DNA of 64,000 nt from Austropuccinia psidii (GCA_023105745.1 JALGQZ010000006.1:34053686-34117685), one strand, 5' to 3'; numbered from the stretch's first letter, positions 24,090 through 37,440 are shown. Notes: generated by a model from the sequence alone, not told the origin. Numbers and translations: made by a program.

Positions 24090-24830
24090 GGCCTGGCCTG
24101 ATCCCTGTCCCAAAGGCTGTAACAGAAATCATAAGGGGTAAAGGGAATTTAAAGCTTATACCCACTCAAACTCACCAAACCAGAAATATTCATTTGAAAA
24201 ACTCATACAGTTGAATTCACCAATACAGCCTGTCACTACTTGTACAGGCTAGATTCACCAAATAAAGTTTTGGATTCACAAGCCTGGAACTGTATGATCA
24301 CCCAACTTCACCACACCTCTTTTACAGACCCTATAAATCCATGCAGGGGAAGTATTATACAGATCAATTATATCAAGATTATTCTCAGGAAAATTTACTC
24401 TTTGGATCAGGGATGGTGGTTTCTCACATATACCAGCACCTATTCTTCCCTCTGGGGACTTTTCTCCAATTAATCAATATATTTGATTTATTATTTAACA
24501 AATATTCTTATTATTATTTTGGAATCCCATAGTTATTGGTATTAAGCTGGTATTTTCGTTTTCTCACCTTTTCAGTAGAGATGTGGTTGCCATATTGTTA
24601 TGAACCCCTCTCTTTCTGAAAGGTTGAAACAGTGGACTTGGACTTGTTTGTGGTTGGATCCTTTAATTCTTACTCTGATTTATTAATTATTGCTTCTTTT
24701 CTTACATTTATTTTTAATTAGCAATCCCATTCTTATTACACTCTTAAGTGTCTTCTTTCTTATCAAATTCTGAGCCCTCTAAAAGTGAGTTACAGGCCCT
24801 CTTCACTTAGAAGAGCCCCTGTAAAAATGG
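24090..24830 (+). repeat. Gypsy-E-type LTR relic, plus orientation
   Basis: Reverse-complement relative of 22930-23690 and 36700-37440. It includes CTCACATATACCAGCACCTA, TCTGGGGACTTTTCTCCA, CACTCTTAAGTG and ends AGAAGAGCCCCTGTAAAA, where gypsy-F LTRs end AGAGCCCCTGTGACA. With the copy at 22930 it makes an inverted pair about 0.4 kb apart. No gag follows, so it may be a solo LTR. Confidence 0.65.
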
Positions 24831-27800
24831 CGTTTGGATGGGCTGAGAAAAACCAACTAGTACTTGGCCAAAATGGAATATATGCCATTTTTTTGATTTT
24901 TACCTTTTTGGGCCCCTTGGCTGATGCCCTTGATTTAGGGCCTGGTGGGACAAAGGGGGAGAATTTTGCCTCAATGGCCCCATAACCAGATTCAAAATCT
25001 GCCCCCTGTATTGTGGGTTCCCTTTTCCCTCTAGACCAATATTGGGAATGGTTTAGAGGGGGTGGAGGACTTTGAAGGGCCATATTAGGGGCCCTTACAG
25101 AGTGGATTTAAAGGCCATTACTGGCCCTTTTGAGGGTCAGTTATTGAGATTTCTGAGGGAAACTTTAGGAAGTTGGTGGCTGAATTTCTTGGTGCTTGAT
25201 GAATTCAAGTGGGTGTTTGAGACCCCTTTGAGTAAGATTGAATTGGCCTAATAGAGGGGTCCTTCCTGGTGCATAGTGAGAGTGAACCAAAGAATCTAAT
25301 AATCCAGCTCCATAGATAATTTTATGCCATGGTAAAATCCTTTGGGGACTTAATTTATTAATGAGTTTTCCATTTTCTGAGTAAGCTGGTTAATGACTTT
25401 TGGAGGATGTTTGATGACCTGGGAAGAGAGTGAAACTTTTTGTTCAGCTTTTTCTGTATGGTTTCCTTTATTACTATTGATTATTGATATAAGAATGAAT
25501 GGAGCCTCCCATTAGGTGATAAGAGAGGGGAACCTGCTTCTCTGGATAAATAAAATATAAAAAATTAAGGTTATACAAGTAAAGAAATTAAAAGAATCAA
25601 GAAAAAAGAAAGTCAAAAAAAGATAAGAAATGAAACTTCTGAGATTTTTCCTTGTTGAGGCGAGTTTCCATTTTTGGAAATATGTTTCCTGAAAGATAAA
25701 AAAAAGAATTTTGTTTCTCACATAGCGGCCAAGATGTTGCGCTAAAAGAAGTAGAGACCATCAGAGATACATACCAGGAGATGGAGCCTATTTTAATAAC
25801 TTACACTCTCCACAAAGCACCATGAAAAACAAAATTCAAGAAATAAATGATCAATTGATGCAGTGAATGACTTTTATATTCATAATTGGAATAAATTAGA
25901 GAATTAAATAAGAAAGAAAGACCTTTTGACATATATTAAATTGAAGGGTCTAAATTGAGGGTATTGATATTGCAAGTCCTTTTAAACCTGTCCAAAGAAT
26001 TTTCATGTGCCCACAAAGCTTCCAAGGTGATTCTTACAAAATCTTTTGGGTAGAATACCCCCTCTAAGGTGCATTCCAGGAGAGAAGCTTAATTCTTTAA
26101 AATCCAATCCCCACCAAGCAGCATAAAATCAAACTTTTGAGGTATTTGGGCCAGGCTTTTCAGGATACAAAGAATGAAAGTCCTTGAAAACGTCTGGTGA
26201 GTTGGTAAGGTTGAAAGCTGGTTCTCAAGTGGTTCTTTATGGGTATTAATTGAATCCTTTCCACTCTACAAGATATCATAATTTACCTCTTTTGAGTCTT
26301 GAGTCTAGAACCTGTGCCACTTCCCATTCCTCTTACTACTCCACTAAGACTTTTGGTGGTTGCAATTGATGTTGGTTTGGGATAGTTTATTTCTTGACTT
26401 GTTCTAATAATTTAAGGTTTTTCTATGAAAATCTGGATAATAGTAACAATTATCAAGAGTAATATGACTGTCCTCAGTACAAAATATAATTAAATATTAT
26501 AACCACATATTGATATAATGATTAAAACCAATTACATATAAAAAAGACAACTTATTATTATGGAATAACTTTATAATAATAAAAATTTCAATGATTATAA
26601 TAAATTATAATTATCCTATTATTATTATAGTCACTGACAGTTATAATAATAGGAATGTATAAAGATCTTAATGAGACAGTTATATGCGGAACTTAATAAT
26701 AATCAACCACTTATAAATAATATGAATATAAAAGACATATAAAACACACTGTTCAGAGACAAGTATTATAAAAAAATGCTATATAAAAAAGCTGATACTA
26801 GATAAAAAAGATATAGAATTTTTAGAGAAAACTTACTTATAATGTTTATTTAATACAACAAGTAAAACAACAACAGTCATTATATTAAAAGATTTTTATA
26901 GGTTAAAAACACACTAAAAATAAATATTTTAACCGATAAAAAAACCTTTTTACAATAAAATAATATTTAAGAGTTTTTAAGAGGAATTTGTGGATTTTGA
27001 AATATATTTCAAAACAATACTTTTATATAATAAAATGTATTATTGGTTATTGAAAAAATAATCTGACTTCTATTATTTCAGTAATTTATTTTGAAATTAA
27101 TAAAGAATAAAATACTTACAAAATAATTTTAATAATGAGATTTTATATTTAATGAAACTTTACCTGTTCAGATGTCTAATATGATTGGAATGATAATTGG
27201 TTATTTGCAAAAGCTGTGAGGTAAAGGCTCTTTTTATGACTTCAGAGCAGATATCATGATTCAGAATGGATCTATAGGGCATTCCCAGTTAAAAGCTGAA
27301 AGCCATGCTTAAACATAAAGTTCTTGACTTAAGGTAACTTATTTTTAATTACAATTTGAAATTACCAGTGTTATTCTTATCTCCAAGTAGCTTTAATCCT
27401 CTCTTGGGTTCATTATTTCAAGTAAAAATATAACATAAGTTTATTTATATTGAAGTTTTTCACTTGAAAAAACTTAAAAATGAAGTTTCAAGCATAAATA
27501 TCTTGCACTGAATTTTTAATAAATTTTTAAAGAAATCTCAATTTTCTTTAAGAATAATCAAAAAAGTTAATTTCAAGGCTGATTAATAATTGAAGCTGTT
27601 TAAAAATGATGATTAAAATTTGATGTATACACATATAAATGTTTTTGTAAGGTGTGTGAAAATTTCAAGCAAATCCATTAAGGATTGGATTTTTAATGAA
27701 TTTTTGGAGTTATTGCTATTTTTTCATGTAAAATAATAATACACACCAAAACATAACTTTTGATAAGGTTTTAACACTTATACCTACAAAGGTTTGAGCT

Positions 27801-28509
27801 TAATGAAGCTTTGAATATTCTTAAAAACTTGATTACAAGAATGCATATTGGGATTCACCCTTTGGCAGCTTGAACTTCCTGCCCAAATTGGGATAAAACC
27901 AGTTTAAGCTTTAAGGTTGGATCAAAGTCTAATCTTAAAGCTTGAATAAGGTTGAAAATACTACAGTACAGGTGGAAAAACTTAATAGAGTCCTTTCAGA
28001 TCCCAAAGCTTGAGTACCCCAGCTCAATTTTGCCTTTTCCCTTTGTTCCACCATTCTGCATGAATTTTTCCCTTTTATTTATTCAAAGCCATAATATGGC
28101 CTTTAAATTTAGCTCATGAAGGATTTAAATTTTGTATGAAAATACTTAGGAAATTCAGTAAATATACACAACACCTAAGTTTTAATCAAAATTTTGGTAA
28201 GCTTGCATAAACCTTATGCAACTTTGAATTCAAGCTTATTTAAGCTTAAATTTAACAATTTGAGAAAATTTTAAAAAAGTTGAGATTTTACTATGAGATT
28301 CTTAAATCTTCTAATAACATGAGAAATATCCTTTTTTTTGGTATAGCACCCTATGGGTCTACCCTAGGTTACTTTTGGTGTAGAATCCAAAAATGACACA
28401 ATAGTTATAGCTTTGTCTAGCCAAAATAAATTGTTGTTTTTCTTTTGTTATTTTTTGTTTAAAATTCAATTGATAAGTTTTTTAAAATTAATAAACTGTA
28501 TAAAAGGTT
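24831..28509. other. Intergenic, including a very AT-rich block
   Basis: No recognisable coding sequence. 24860-25400 is less AT-rich (CCCTTGATTTAGGGCCTGG) but not assignable. From about 26390 to 27200 the DNA is almost only A and T with frequent TAATAAT runs. The gypsy-E pol relic begins near 28510. Confidence 0.5.
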
Positions 28510-29660
28510 ATTTGTTTCCTGATGGGTATGTCATAAATATCTTACAGGCTCACAAATAAAGACACATTTAAAACAGGGTAAACTGACTTCCATCATAAGG
28601 GAAACTTGAGGTAATATTCATGGCTTGAAATGTTCTTCAGAGCTTTAAAAGGTCCCAACTGTCTTTCTGAGAGTCTCTTGGGGAGTCTTGTAGTCTTGAT
28701 ATTATTTGAAGCTAGCCATACTTTGTCCCCAGGTTAGAAATCAGGTGGAATTACCCTATTTTTATCTGAATAGTTCTTAAAATTCTTTATTTCTGACTTA
28801 AATTCTTCCTTGACAACTTGCTGTACTTATTGGAGCTTTGTTGATACCTATCCAGCAGGTGTGTGTTGAGAAATATGGATCAAGTGAAAGCTGGGTTTTA
28901 TGCCATAAATGGTGAAGAAAGGTGATTGTTTTGTTGGTGAATGTTCTACATTAATGTAGCAAAACTCAGCCAGAGGGAGCCAGGCATTCCAGTCATTTTG
29001 ATGGTAGCTGAAATAAATCCAAAGATATGGTTCTAGAATCTTATTTACTCTCTCTGTCAGTTCATCTGTTTCAGGGTGAAAGGCAGTTTCACAATCTCTT
29101 GATATCTTGAGCTTCTGAAATAAATTGGTCCAGAATGATGAAGCAAATAAAGAACCTATATCACTTACAATACTGACTTGGAGTTCATGCTTGGAAGCGA
29201 CCTGGCTAATGACAATGTAAGATAATTCCAAGGCAGTAATTGGGAAATAAGTTGGGATAAATATTTCCACAGATACTAAAATTGAATAAAAGTTATTGGA
29301 GGGAGGGAATTGAGTGATAAAGTCCATTGATAAGTAATTCTAAGGATAATATGGAATTTGAAGAGGCTTTAGTGATTCAAACTTCTTATGGTGAATGTTC
29401 TTGTTCCTTGAACATTGCTGACATGAGGACACATAGTCCTTGATTATTTGATTGATGCCAGCCCAATAAAAATTCTTCTTGATGGGCTTGAGGGTTTTCT
29501 TCTGACCATGATGTCCATCCAATTCTGAGTAATGATGTTTTTGAAGAATTTCCAATTGGATTGCAAGATTGCTTGGAATGACCACTCTATTTTTGAGTAA
29601 TAACAGCTTGGCTTGAGGTTCAAGAGAATAATATGAGACTGATTCACCTCTTGCTAATTG
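28510..29660 (-). pseudogene. gypsy-E integrase, decayed
   Basis: Contains the finger (HHYSELDGHHG ... CQQC, 29340-29585), the core (MDFITQFP, SDIGSLFASSFW, HPETDELTERVN, 28848-29327; all three acidic positions D, D, E are visible) and, through further frames, the C-terminal segment VWLASNNIKTTR ... LGPFKALKNISS (about 28580-28740). Broken by a stop between finger and core and by later frameshifts. It aligns segment by segment with gypsy-F integrase. Confidence 0.85.
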
Positions 29661-31213
29661 TTTGAGTATTTCTTAAAAAGTTTTGTCTTACCATACTTCA
29701 TTTTAAATTTTATCCACTAAGTCTGAGAAAATGTCAACATTGATTCTTCCATTTGATGCTTCTTAAGAGATTGATGAAAAGTTTGAGCATTAAGGCTTGG
29801 AGTTCCACTCCCCTCTCTGGGTACATGTCCTACCAGCATGACAAGGCATCTAGTAATGTGGCCAGTCTGCCTGGGTGGTAAGTGATATGAAAGTAGAATT
29901 CAGAGAGAAGGTCAGCCCAACAGGCTTCATGGCAAAAGAGAACTTTGGAAGACATGAAATATTAGAGAGAATAATGGGTTTTCAAGTCTTCAAAAGGATT
30001 TGAGAGAGAAAGAAGGAAAGTTCTCCAGCTATTGAGAGCCTAAACTATTCCAAGGAGTTCTCTCTCATGAATTTGATAGTTGAGCTCAGCTGGTAGAGGC
30101 TTGCCAATATCAAATGAAATGGGGTGCTTTACTGAGTCATTCATCTGACTAAGTACAGAACCCAAGGCATAATGAGAGGAATCAGTATCTACAATGGTTG
30201 GTAGAGAAGGATTGGAATGGGAAAGGATAGGAGAAGTGGTGAGAGATTCTTTGATTAATTGAAAATGACAAAGAGCTTCCTCATTGAAGATAAAAGGAGA
30301 GTATTTTTTGAGAAGGGGATTGAGAACAGTAATTCTTTTGGAGTAATTTATAATGAAACAATGATAGAAATTGGAAAATACAAGAAAAGATTGAAGAGTT
30401 TTTTTCTTTGTGGACTGTGGAAAATTGAGGATTTTCTGAGATTTTGAAGAATTCATCTTTAGGCCATCATTTGAAAAAACATAGCCAAGGTATTCCACAC
30501 TTGAGGAAAGGAATACAAACTTTTAGGCTTTAGCAAAAAAAACTATTATTTTCCAGTCTTTGGAAGAAAGAGGCCACCTTTTTGAAATGTTTCTCCTCGG
30601 AGCTTGAGAAGACCATAATATCATCCAAATAAACTATTGTAGAAATATCCAAAGAATCTGCAAAGATATCATTCACAAGATTTTGGAAGGAAGAAGGAGA
30701 ATCTCTCAGGCCAAATCGCATAACCACCATATTTGGTTCTAAAAGAAGTTAAGCTCTCATCCCCTCTCTAATTCTCAGGAGATTATGAAAAAAACTCAAG
30801 TCTGTGTTTGAGAAGATAGTGGGACCATTAAATACAGTAAGGATCTGGTTCATTGCTGGAACAGTATACCCATTCTTCCTAGTGAAAGCATTGAGCTTGT
30901 GGTAGCCAACACAAAAGAAAAGGCCTCCATCCTTTTTCTTGACAAAAAAGACAGGAGCTCTGGTTTAAGAGGAGATTTTCCTGATGAAACCTTTCTCTAC
31001 ATTCTCTGAAATGTAGGCCCATAGTGATTCTGACTAATAATTTGATAAAGAGTAGATGACACCAAATAGAGGTAGAGATTCCTCCAGTTCAATATGATGA
31101 GCACAGGCACAGTGTGGAGGAATTTTCTTAGATTTCACCTTGAAGAATACATCCAAATAATGAAGATAAGAAGGGGGGACTATCTTAAACACAGTTTAAA
31201 TTTATTTGTGCTA
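29661..31213 (-). pseudogene. gypsy-E reverse transcriptase and RNase H, decayed
   Basis: The reverse-transcriptase core is visible at 30530-30730 (FGLRDSPSSFQNLVNDIF, then YLDDIMVFS with both catalytic Asp present) and continues at 30040-30498 (EYLGYVFSNDGLKM, FSNFYHCFI, then the RNase H start DSSHYALGSVLSQ, HERELLGIV). The N-terminal part (30730-31213) needs several frameshifts (ENVEKGFI, APVFFVKK). Here the YxDD motif survives while the surrounding frame is lost. Confidence 0.85.
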
Positions 31214-31995
31214 TTACTCCTCATCCCACTGCTCTTCCGGGGAGGCAGGAAAGGATAAAGGATGAAAGTCCATATCCTTTTGAAAGAGATGAAGTGCAGA
31301 TATAGCAACCTCTTCTCCAATATATTTTATCTCTTTGAAGACTCCAAATACTGATGGGAGTAATGGCTGAGAGGGAATTATGGAAGGAATATGGACAGAA
31401 GAAGAAAGGGAAGGCCTTGTAAGCTCACCAACAGGAGAAAAACTGTTGAGATAATTGGAAACGTAATTACTAGAAGGAGAAGTAATATCATGAGAATAGT
31501 TATGATTATAATGATAGGTGATAAATCCATTTTTCCAATAAATAATGGGATAAAAATGGTAAAGGAAATCATAGCCCAATATGATGTCTTTCCCCTTGAG
31601 GGAATCAATGATACAAAACTAATATTCAATGCTTGAGAAAGAAGGAAAGTCAACAACCCACCTGATATAATGGGTAATGAACAAGGAAGTGGATAAACTT
31701 GTATCCAAAATGAAAAGAGAAATATTTTTAAGGAGCTCTAAAATGGTAAATGAGTACTTGAGAGCAAAATATTTTGAAATAAAGGAGTCTATAGCACCAG
31801 AATGAATGAGAATACTAGAAGATGGATTAGATACAGAAGAGAAAATGAACAATTTTAAAGACGTCTTGACACTAGTATTCAGAGTGCACAATTGTGCTGC
31901 TGAAGCAATTATGTGAGAAGCATTGAAAACAGCATGATTCCCACTCAGGCTTTTCCCTGCCAGCTAGGGAAACCTCTTCATTACCCAGGCCTATT
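31214..31995 (-). pseudogene. gypsy-E protease and linker, decayed
   Basis: 31619-31891 aligns with the gypsy-F protease: LCTLNTSVKTSLK, then ILIHSGAIDSFIS, KYSFTILEL, LFITHY. The catalytic Asp of the DSGA motif is His here. 31214-31656 continues into the protease/RT linker (MGYDFLYHFYPIIYWKNG). Dead as a protease. Confidence 0.8.
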
Positions 31996-32040
31996 TTGAG
32001 GCCCCTTGAAGCATTTTTAAGTTGGGTGCTTTCCACCACA
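31996..32040 (-). pseudogene. gypsy-E gag zinc knuckle, 3' half
   Basis: Reads NCGGKHPT, a stop, then KCFKGP on the minus strand, the second half of a C-x2-C-x4-H-x4-C knuckle. Gypsy-F has CTYCGGKHSLESCFKRP at the same place. The first half lies at about 34721-34745, beyond an inserted segment. Confidence 0.75.
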
Positions 32041-34720
32041 ATTAATACTGTGGGAAAATTTCTAGTGTGGGATTAAAATGAGGCAGTACCTGGATGAGAA
32101 ATGCACAGATAACTAGTGTTGAATTGTTAATAAATCCTGTAACCAGGGGTGGCAAGGGTGTATTTTCTTCTCCTTCTGAAATAGTAAAAAAATCTTCCAT
32201 ACAGCTCACAAACCAAAATAAAATTAGTAAGTGGCTTTTCAACTGCAGAAGAAAAAATTCATCAGTCTCAGATCAGACCTATTCAATATATAATAAAAAA
32301 TTTAATGTCAGTAGGTTGGTTGATTTTTAGATTTTCATGAAATACTTGTCTGTATAATCTTTATTTGTGGTGCAATTGGGGTGAGTGTTTTTTCTTTGTG
32401 ATAAAGTTCAGGTCAGATGGGTTATTCAACGTTTTCTGGAAAATTAGATGAGTGTTGATAAAGGTGACTTTGTTAAGGTAAAGCTATAATAAAGTAAAAT
32501 AAGTCTTTGTAAGGTTTTTTTGTTTTTTTAAAAGTGATTAATGATAAGATAAAATTGTATTTGATAAATTTAAGAGTTAAGATTCTTTGATATTCAATGT
32601 TTAAAGGGGTAAGTTAGTTTCAAATCCTGATAAATGGTGCTAGTTTTACTGGATGAAATATTGTGATAGAGTATTAACCCTAATATTTGGTATTGGATAA
32701 TTTTCATTTTTAATACTAATATGCCACTGAGATTAGCTACTGGGAAATATTCAACACTATACTTCCACTGAGCTTGGCTAATGGGAAAGTAAGCTTACTG
32801 TAATATACAAGACTACCTCCCAGGTGAGAGATGACTCATTCCTGTGCTTACAAATTGCATGGGGGGAGAGAGACCCTCTATTTATACCTTTTGGGAGCCC
32901 AGGGGGCCCTCAATGGGTGCTATATTTTTCCACTTCTATTCCTCTTTACTCCATCATGTGAGTTTGTATTTGGTGAGAACATTTTTTGCATGGTTCAGGT
33001 GATTTAAGTTTTGGTGATAGCTTTCCTTCTGCACAGCATTCATTTATCACATGACTATTCTTTTGGTGAGCTGGTTATAACATAATCTTGGAGTTTTTTT
33101 GCATACATGAGGTTTTTAATTTTTTTCTGGGGATTTTTCTTTTGCAAAGCCTTTTCTCTGTCACATGATATAATGTTGGTGGGGGAAGTATCACATGACA
33201 ACTTTTGATCTTTCTTGCATATCATAGAGTTTAGGTTTGGTGAAAAAGGCTATGTAATTTATGCAGAAGCCATGGCTGCATATCTTCTTCTTGAACTTTC
33301 CATTCAAGTCAGGTGATGCTTTCTTCAGGACAAATCTTCCTGCTATGCGCAAGATGGTTTCATTTTATAGCTTGGAACATGCTGTGATTAGTAATATAGT
33401 GTATCTCCTTTCATAGTATGATGGGGCTGTGTCATGATACAGACCTTTGGGCTTTTAAGTGCTTGAACTGGGGAGTTGGGTGGATTTAGGCTTCAGATGA
33501 TATTTTATTGCATTATTTGATGGATTGTAATTTATTCATGCAGTGAGGCTGTGTCATTTCATTCAGTGGTGGTATTGTGGATATGCTTCTGTGCTTTGAG
33601 CTTTGCTGTAATGAGGGTCTTCTTCAGGAATTCTAGTAGTTTTAGGATGGTCTTTTATTTATTAAATGTAATTCTTCCACTTAAATGTGTAAATTCAGGA
33701 CTTAAAGAGGTTTTTTTGCCCTCCTTGCAGATATTTTAATAGGTTTTTGGGTGATCTGTGAAATTTTGAGATTTATTGTATGGGTTGAGGGTTGTTTATG
33801 GAGTTAGAGTTGAGAGAAGATTAATTAGATATTTTTTTTTTGATTGTTTCTGTGATCATCCTTTTGAGTAGGTACATGTAAGTAATATACTAGTAGTTAA
33901 CTGGTTTCATAAGATTTTGTTTATTTTCTGTGCATCTTCAAGGTAATATTGTGGATTAAGCTTATACCTTTCATCACAGTATATTTTATTTATTAATTTC
34001 CTTCATCATTGCTAGAAATTCTTGAATCTTGTGATATTTTTCTGAAACATTCTCAAATTTTCACAAAAATTCCACAAAATTCATTTCAAGCCATACCCTA
34101 ACTTTTGGGAATTTTTCCAGTTTGGCTTGAGCCCATGACCTTTCCAGATTTCAGCTCCAGAGATTCTCTTTATACCACATAAATTTCAATATTGCTCCCA
34201 ATGCAGCATCATTCAAACATTGCAGTTCATACAGGCATGCAGAAACACCTTCTGTGAACCTCCAATTTCTGGGTGTTTTTTCTCCCAAAATGTCTACATA
34301 ATGTCTATGGTGTTACCAAATAATAGAGAGGCCTCTCTTTCTAACTCCAGAATTTCTGCCACATGCAGACAACCCCATTGTTTACTAATTCTTCTCATAA
34401 ACTTCTAAGCTACCATTCCTGTGGAGTTCGTTCAAAATGTGACTTAGGGTTATTTTTGCCTTAAATTCCATTTCTGAAACAGAAAACTCCTGGTTCTATT
34501 GATACGTTTGTTGATACTCTGATATCTTTTTCTGGAAACCTTCTTTTTATATCATTTGCTGAATGGGATTTGCTGTTATGCCATTATATCATGAGGTCTA
34601 AATTGAGATTTAAATTTTCTTTTTTATCATGAATTTTTTTGATTATATAGGCTTTCCCCCCTTTTTTTTGTAACCTGAGGTAAAGGATGAGCTTTAGTCT
34701 GGCCAAAAATGGTATGCAAT
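32041..34720. mobile_element. 2.7-kb insert inside the gypsy-E zinc knuckle
   Basis: Splits the Cys-His knuckle of gypsy-E. ACCACA is present on both sides (32035-32040 and 34721-34726); an alternative drawing gives AATAC (32044-32048 and 34718-34722) as the target duplicate. No coding domain is visible inside. It contains a TATA-like CTATTTATACC near 32880 and several TTTGGTGAG phrases, so a long solo LTR is possible. Identity unresolved. Confidence 0.6.
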
Positions 34721-35960
34721 ACCACAGTACATAAGCCTTGTTTAACTCTCCTCTCCTTTGCAGAACCAATTCATTTGTTGTCCATATTAAGGAGATTATC
34801 ATTAGGATTATCTTTATAATATTGAGAATTATTCCCCTTCTTTTTCTTCTTATGGTGAGGCTTCTTCTAAGACAAGCCTTGAGGAGGCCTGAAGGAATTG
34901 TACCCAATGACAAGAGCCTTATTTTCTTGATTGAAACCCTTTTCCTTCTGCCTCTGATGGTACCTGGTATCTAACTTCAGAGTAATTTCCATGAGATTTT
35001 GATGGCTATTAAAATTTCCTAGGTGAGAAGCCAATTGGTCTAATAGCCTTGATTCCAAGCCTCTTCTATTCACATGAATAGAAGCCCTTTCTCCCCAATC
35101 CTCAATTCTTTAAATTAAGTTTCATGAATCAGAAATGTACAAGGAAACATCAACACTTTCATTCATCCTTAAACTTTCCAACTCTTGTTCAGCTTTCCAT
35201 AATTAATTGGGGTCACAAGTAGAGTGAATAATTGGGTTTCAAACAACTGCCAATTAGTCAGGAGGTAGGAAGGGTCTTCATTGGGGATATTTGAGAGATA
35301 TGGTTCAATCAATTTTCCAGCTTTACCAGTGAGAGAAGAAGTTGAACAAGAAACATTCTTCCTGTCAGAGAAGACTTTTGCTGGGTCATCAGGGAAAATT
35401 GATTTACCAGATTGAAAAAAACCTCTCAATTTATGGGCTTTAGTACCAATCAAATTTTCAGGCACCTTGATGGATGGTGTCGTGAATTCTGGGGCTCTGG
35501 AATTGTCCACTGGGGCAACTGTTTGAGTGAGCTTTCCCATGAATTGAGTCATTTTCTATATCATCTTAAGGAAGATTTTTTCAGCTTGAAAGACAAGAGG
35601 TTGATTAGAAAGTGCTAGATTTGGGACCGCAGGAGCTTCAGGGACACCTGCAAAGGCAGCTTCCACTTAAGTCTCCTCAGACCCCTCCCCCCTTCATCTT
35701 CAGCTTCCCCCAGTATACTTCCAGGCCCTAGAGAAATGCTAGTGTAGCCACCCAACATACCAGAGGATTATCTTGATATTCTTGAATTCATACCTCCTCT
35801 TCTGGAGTATTTTCTCCTTCTATTGGTGGTCCTATGTCCAAGTTTTCACTCAGTTTATGAACTGATGGTGTGCAGTCAAAGGGAACCCTTGCTATGGGAG
35901 TGAGAACAGCTTGATTTCTTTAAGATCTTGTATCATCAGCTGGGGGCTATGCTGAAAAGG
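34721..35960 (-). pseudogene. gypsy-E Gag, decayed
   Basis: Retrotransposon Gag in three frames: an N-terminal part near 35860-35960 (QAVLTPIARVPFDCTPSV), the middle 35169-35552 (MTQFMGKL, TPSIKVPENLIGTKAHKLRG, IEPYLSNIPNEDPSYLL) and the C-terminal part 34867-35073 (RLLDQLASHL, LMEITLKLDTRYHQRQ). The first knuckle half (KQGLCT) is near 34730-34745. Relative to gypsy-F Gag the order and spacing are the same. Stops and shifts make it non-functional. Confidence 0.82.
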
Positions 35961-36699
35961 TATTATTTAAGAATAACAAATACAAAACTTTATGATACTT
36001 TGAAAATAATATAAAAAAGCTTGAAAATTGAAACAGATGAGAACTTGAGGAATAAATAAAAATCTTGAGGGAGAATCAATGTGAATAATTATTGAATAAT
36101 GAAAATGACAGAGTCAAAATCTTATGGATAAATCAATTTCTTGAAGAAATTAAAATCAATTTCAATCAATCAATCAATAAATTTGATCAAGTCAAGTAAG
36201 TTCCAAATCAATGTCAATTATGTGTTGAGGAATTCAGTCAATTGGTCAGTATTTTCAAAAAAATGTTCAATATCTTTAGGAATCAAATTCAATCAATAAA
36301 TGAAAACAAATATTGATAATAAATCAGCTTTATTGAGGAACCAAATCCATTTAAATCAGAATAAAATCAAAGTCCCAAGAAAAAACAATCAATTTTCCTG
36401 ATAAGGTCCCAATTCAAAGTAAACAAGTGAATTAAATCCTGATAAACACCTGAATTCAGACTGAAAAAGTAAATTGAGAATTTCTTGAGAATTAAGAATG
36501 AAATGAAATGGTCAGCAATTGATAAGAAATGAAAAAGAAGTCAATTTTATAAGAATACATTGAATGAGATCAAAATTGATGAAGAAATCATAAGATCATA
36601 AAAATAATGAAAAATCATAAAGAAGTTGTAATTGATGAATGACCAAAATGAATCTAAATTAATGAAAAGAAAGAAGCAATTATGAGTTAGTTAATATAA
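35961..36699 (-). other. gypsy-E 5' leader
   Basis: Between gag and the LTR. AT-rich with CAAT-type runs (CAATCAATCAATCAATAAAT near 36167). The gypsy-F leader has the same run on its own sense strand. Directly after the LTR the minus strand reads TTATATTAACTAAC, with no TGG start typical of a 3'-tRNA primer-binding site. Confidence 0.6.
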
Positions 36700-37440
36700 T
36701 GTCACAGGGGCTCTTCTACGTGAAGTGGGCCTGGAACTCACTTATGGAGAGCTCAAGTGGGATAAGAAATAATTCACTTAAGAGTGTATTAAGAATTGGG
36801 ATTATGAAAAAAATATTTAAAATGAAAAGAGCAAGAATAAAAGAATAAGAGTAGAAATAAAAGAGCCAACTATAAACAAGTCCAAGTCCACTGTTTCAAC
36901 ATGGAAGAAAGAAACAGAGGTGTTAATAAGGATATGGCCACCACCACTCTACTGAGAAGGTGAGTAAATGCAAAAGAGTAACTTAATACCAATAAATAAA
37001 AATATTACAAAAATAAGACAAAGAGTATTTATGAAATAATAAATCAAATATTTTAATTAGCTGGGGACAAGTCCCCAGAGGGAAGAAGAGGTGCTGGTAT
37101 ATCTGAGAATCCACCAGACCTCTTCCAAAGAGCCATTTTACTTAGAAGAATTGTGATTTGAATTTATTTTGATAATACAGCCCCTGTATGGATGTACAGG
37201 GTCTTTACAAGAGATGTGGTGAAGTTGGGTGATCATACAGTTCAGAATTGTGAATGCAGCTTGTAAAGGTAATGAAAGGCTTTATTAATGACTCCAACTG
37301 TATTAGTGTTTGAACAGAGGCCTTCTGAAGCTAGATGATCATACACAGCAAGGATTTTCTGGGTTGGTCAGGTTGAGTTGATATAATCTTGAAATGCCCT
37401 TGCCCCTGAAGATGGCTTTGACAAGAAATTATCAAAGAAT
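36700..37440 (-). repeat. gypsy-E 5' LTR, partial
   Basis: On the plus strand it starts TGTCACAGGGGCTCTT, i.e. the LTR end CCCCTGTGACA on the element strand, identical to the gypsy-F LTR end. It holds GGGGACAAGTCCCCAG and GGTATATCTGAG (counterpart of the gypsy-F TATA region). The far edge is unclear because copia-C sequence begins within 220 bp. Confidence 0.7.

Larger units (their letters stand above)
28510..37440 (-). mobile_element. gypsy-E: decayed chromovirus-type Ty3/gypsy element
   Basis: Minus-strand order from high to low coordinates: partial 5' LTR (36700-37440), leader, gag, zinc knuckle, protease, reverse transcriptase/RNase H, integrase. No 3' LTR or chromodomain is seen; similarity to gypsy-F stops near 28510. 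Its proteins are clearly related to gypsy-F but not the same subfamily. It is further interrupted by a 2.7-kb insert at 32041-34720. Confidence 0.85.

Noticed and set aside
24785..25083. Overlapping plus and minus frames of 66 and 97 codons
   Set aside because: They mirror each other on both strands across the end of an LTR relic and show no domain, codon pattern or start context.
26390..27200. Extremely AT-rich block considered as mitochondrial insert or origin
   Set aside because: No mitochondrial gene or consensus element is visible; low-complexity intergenic DNA is enough.
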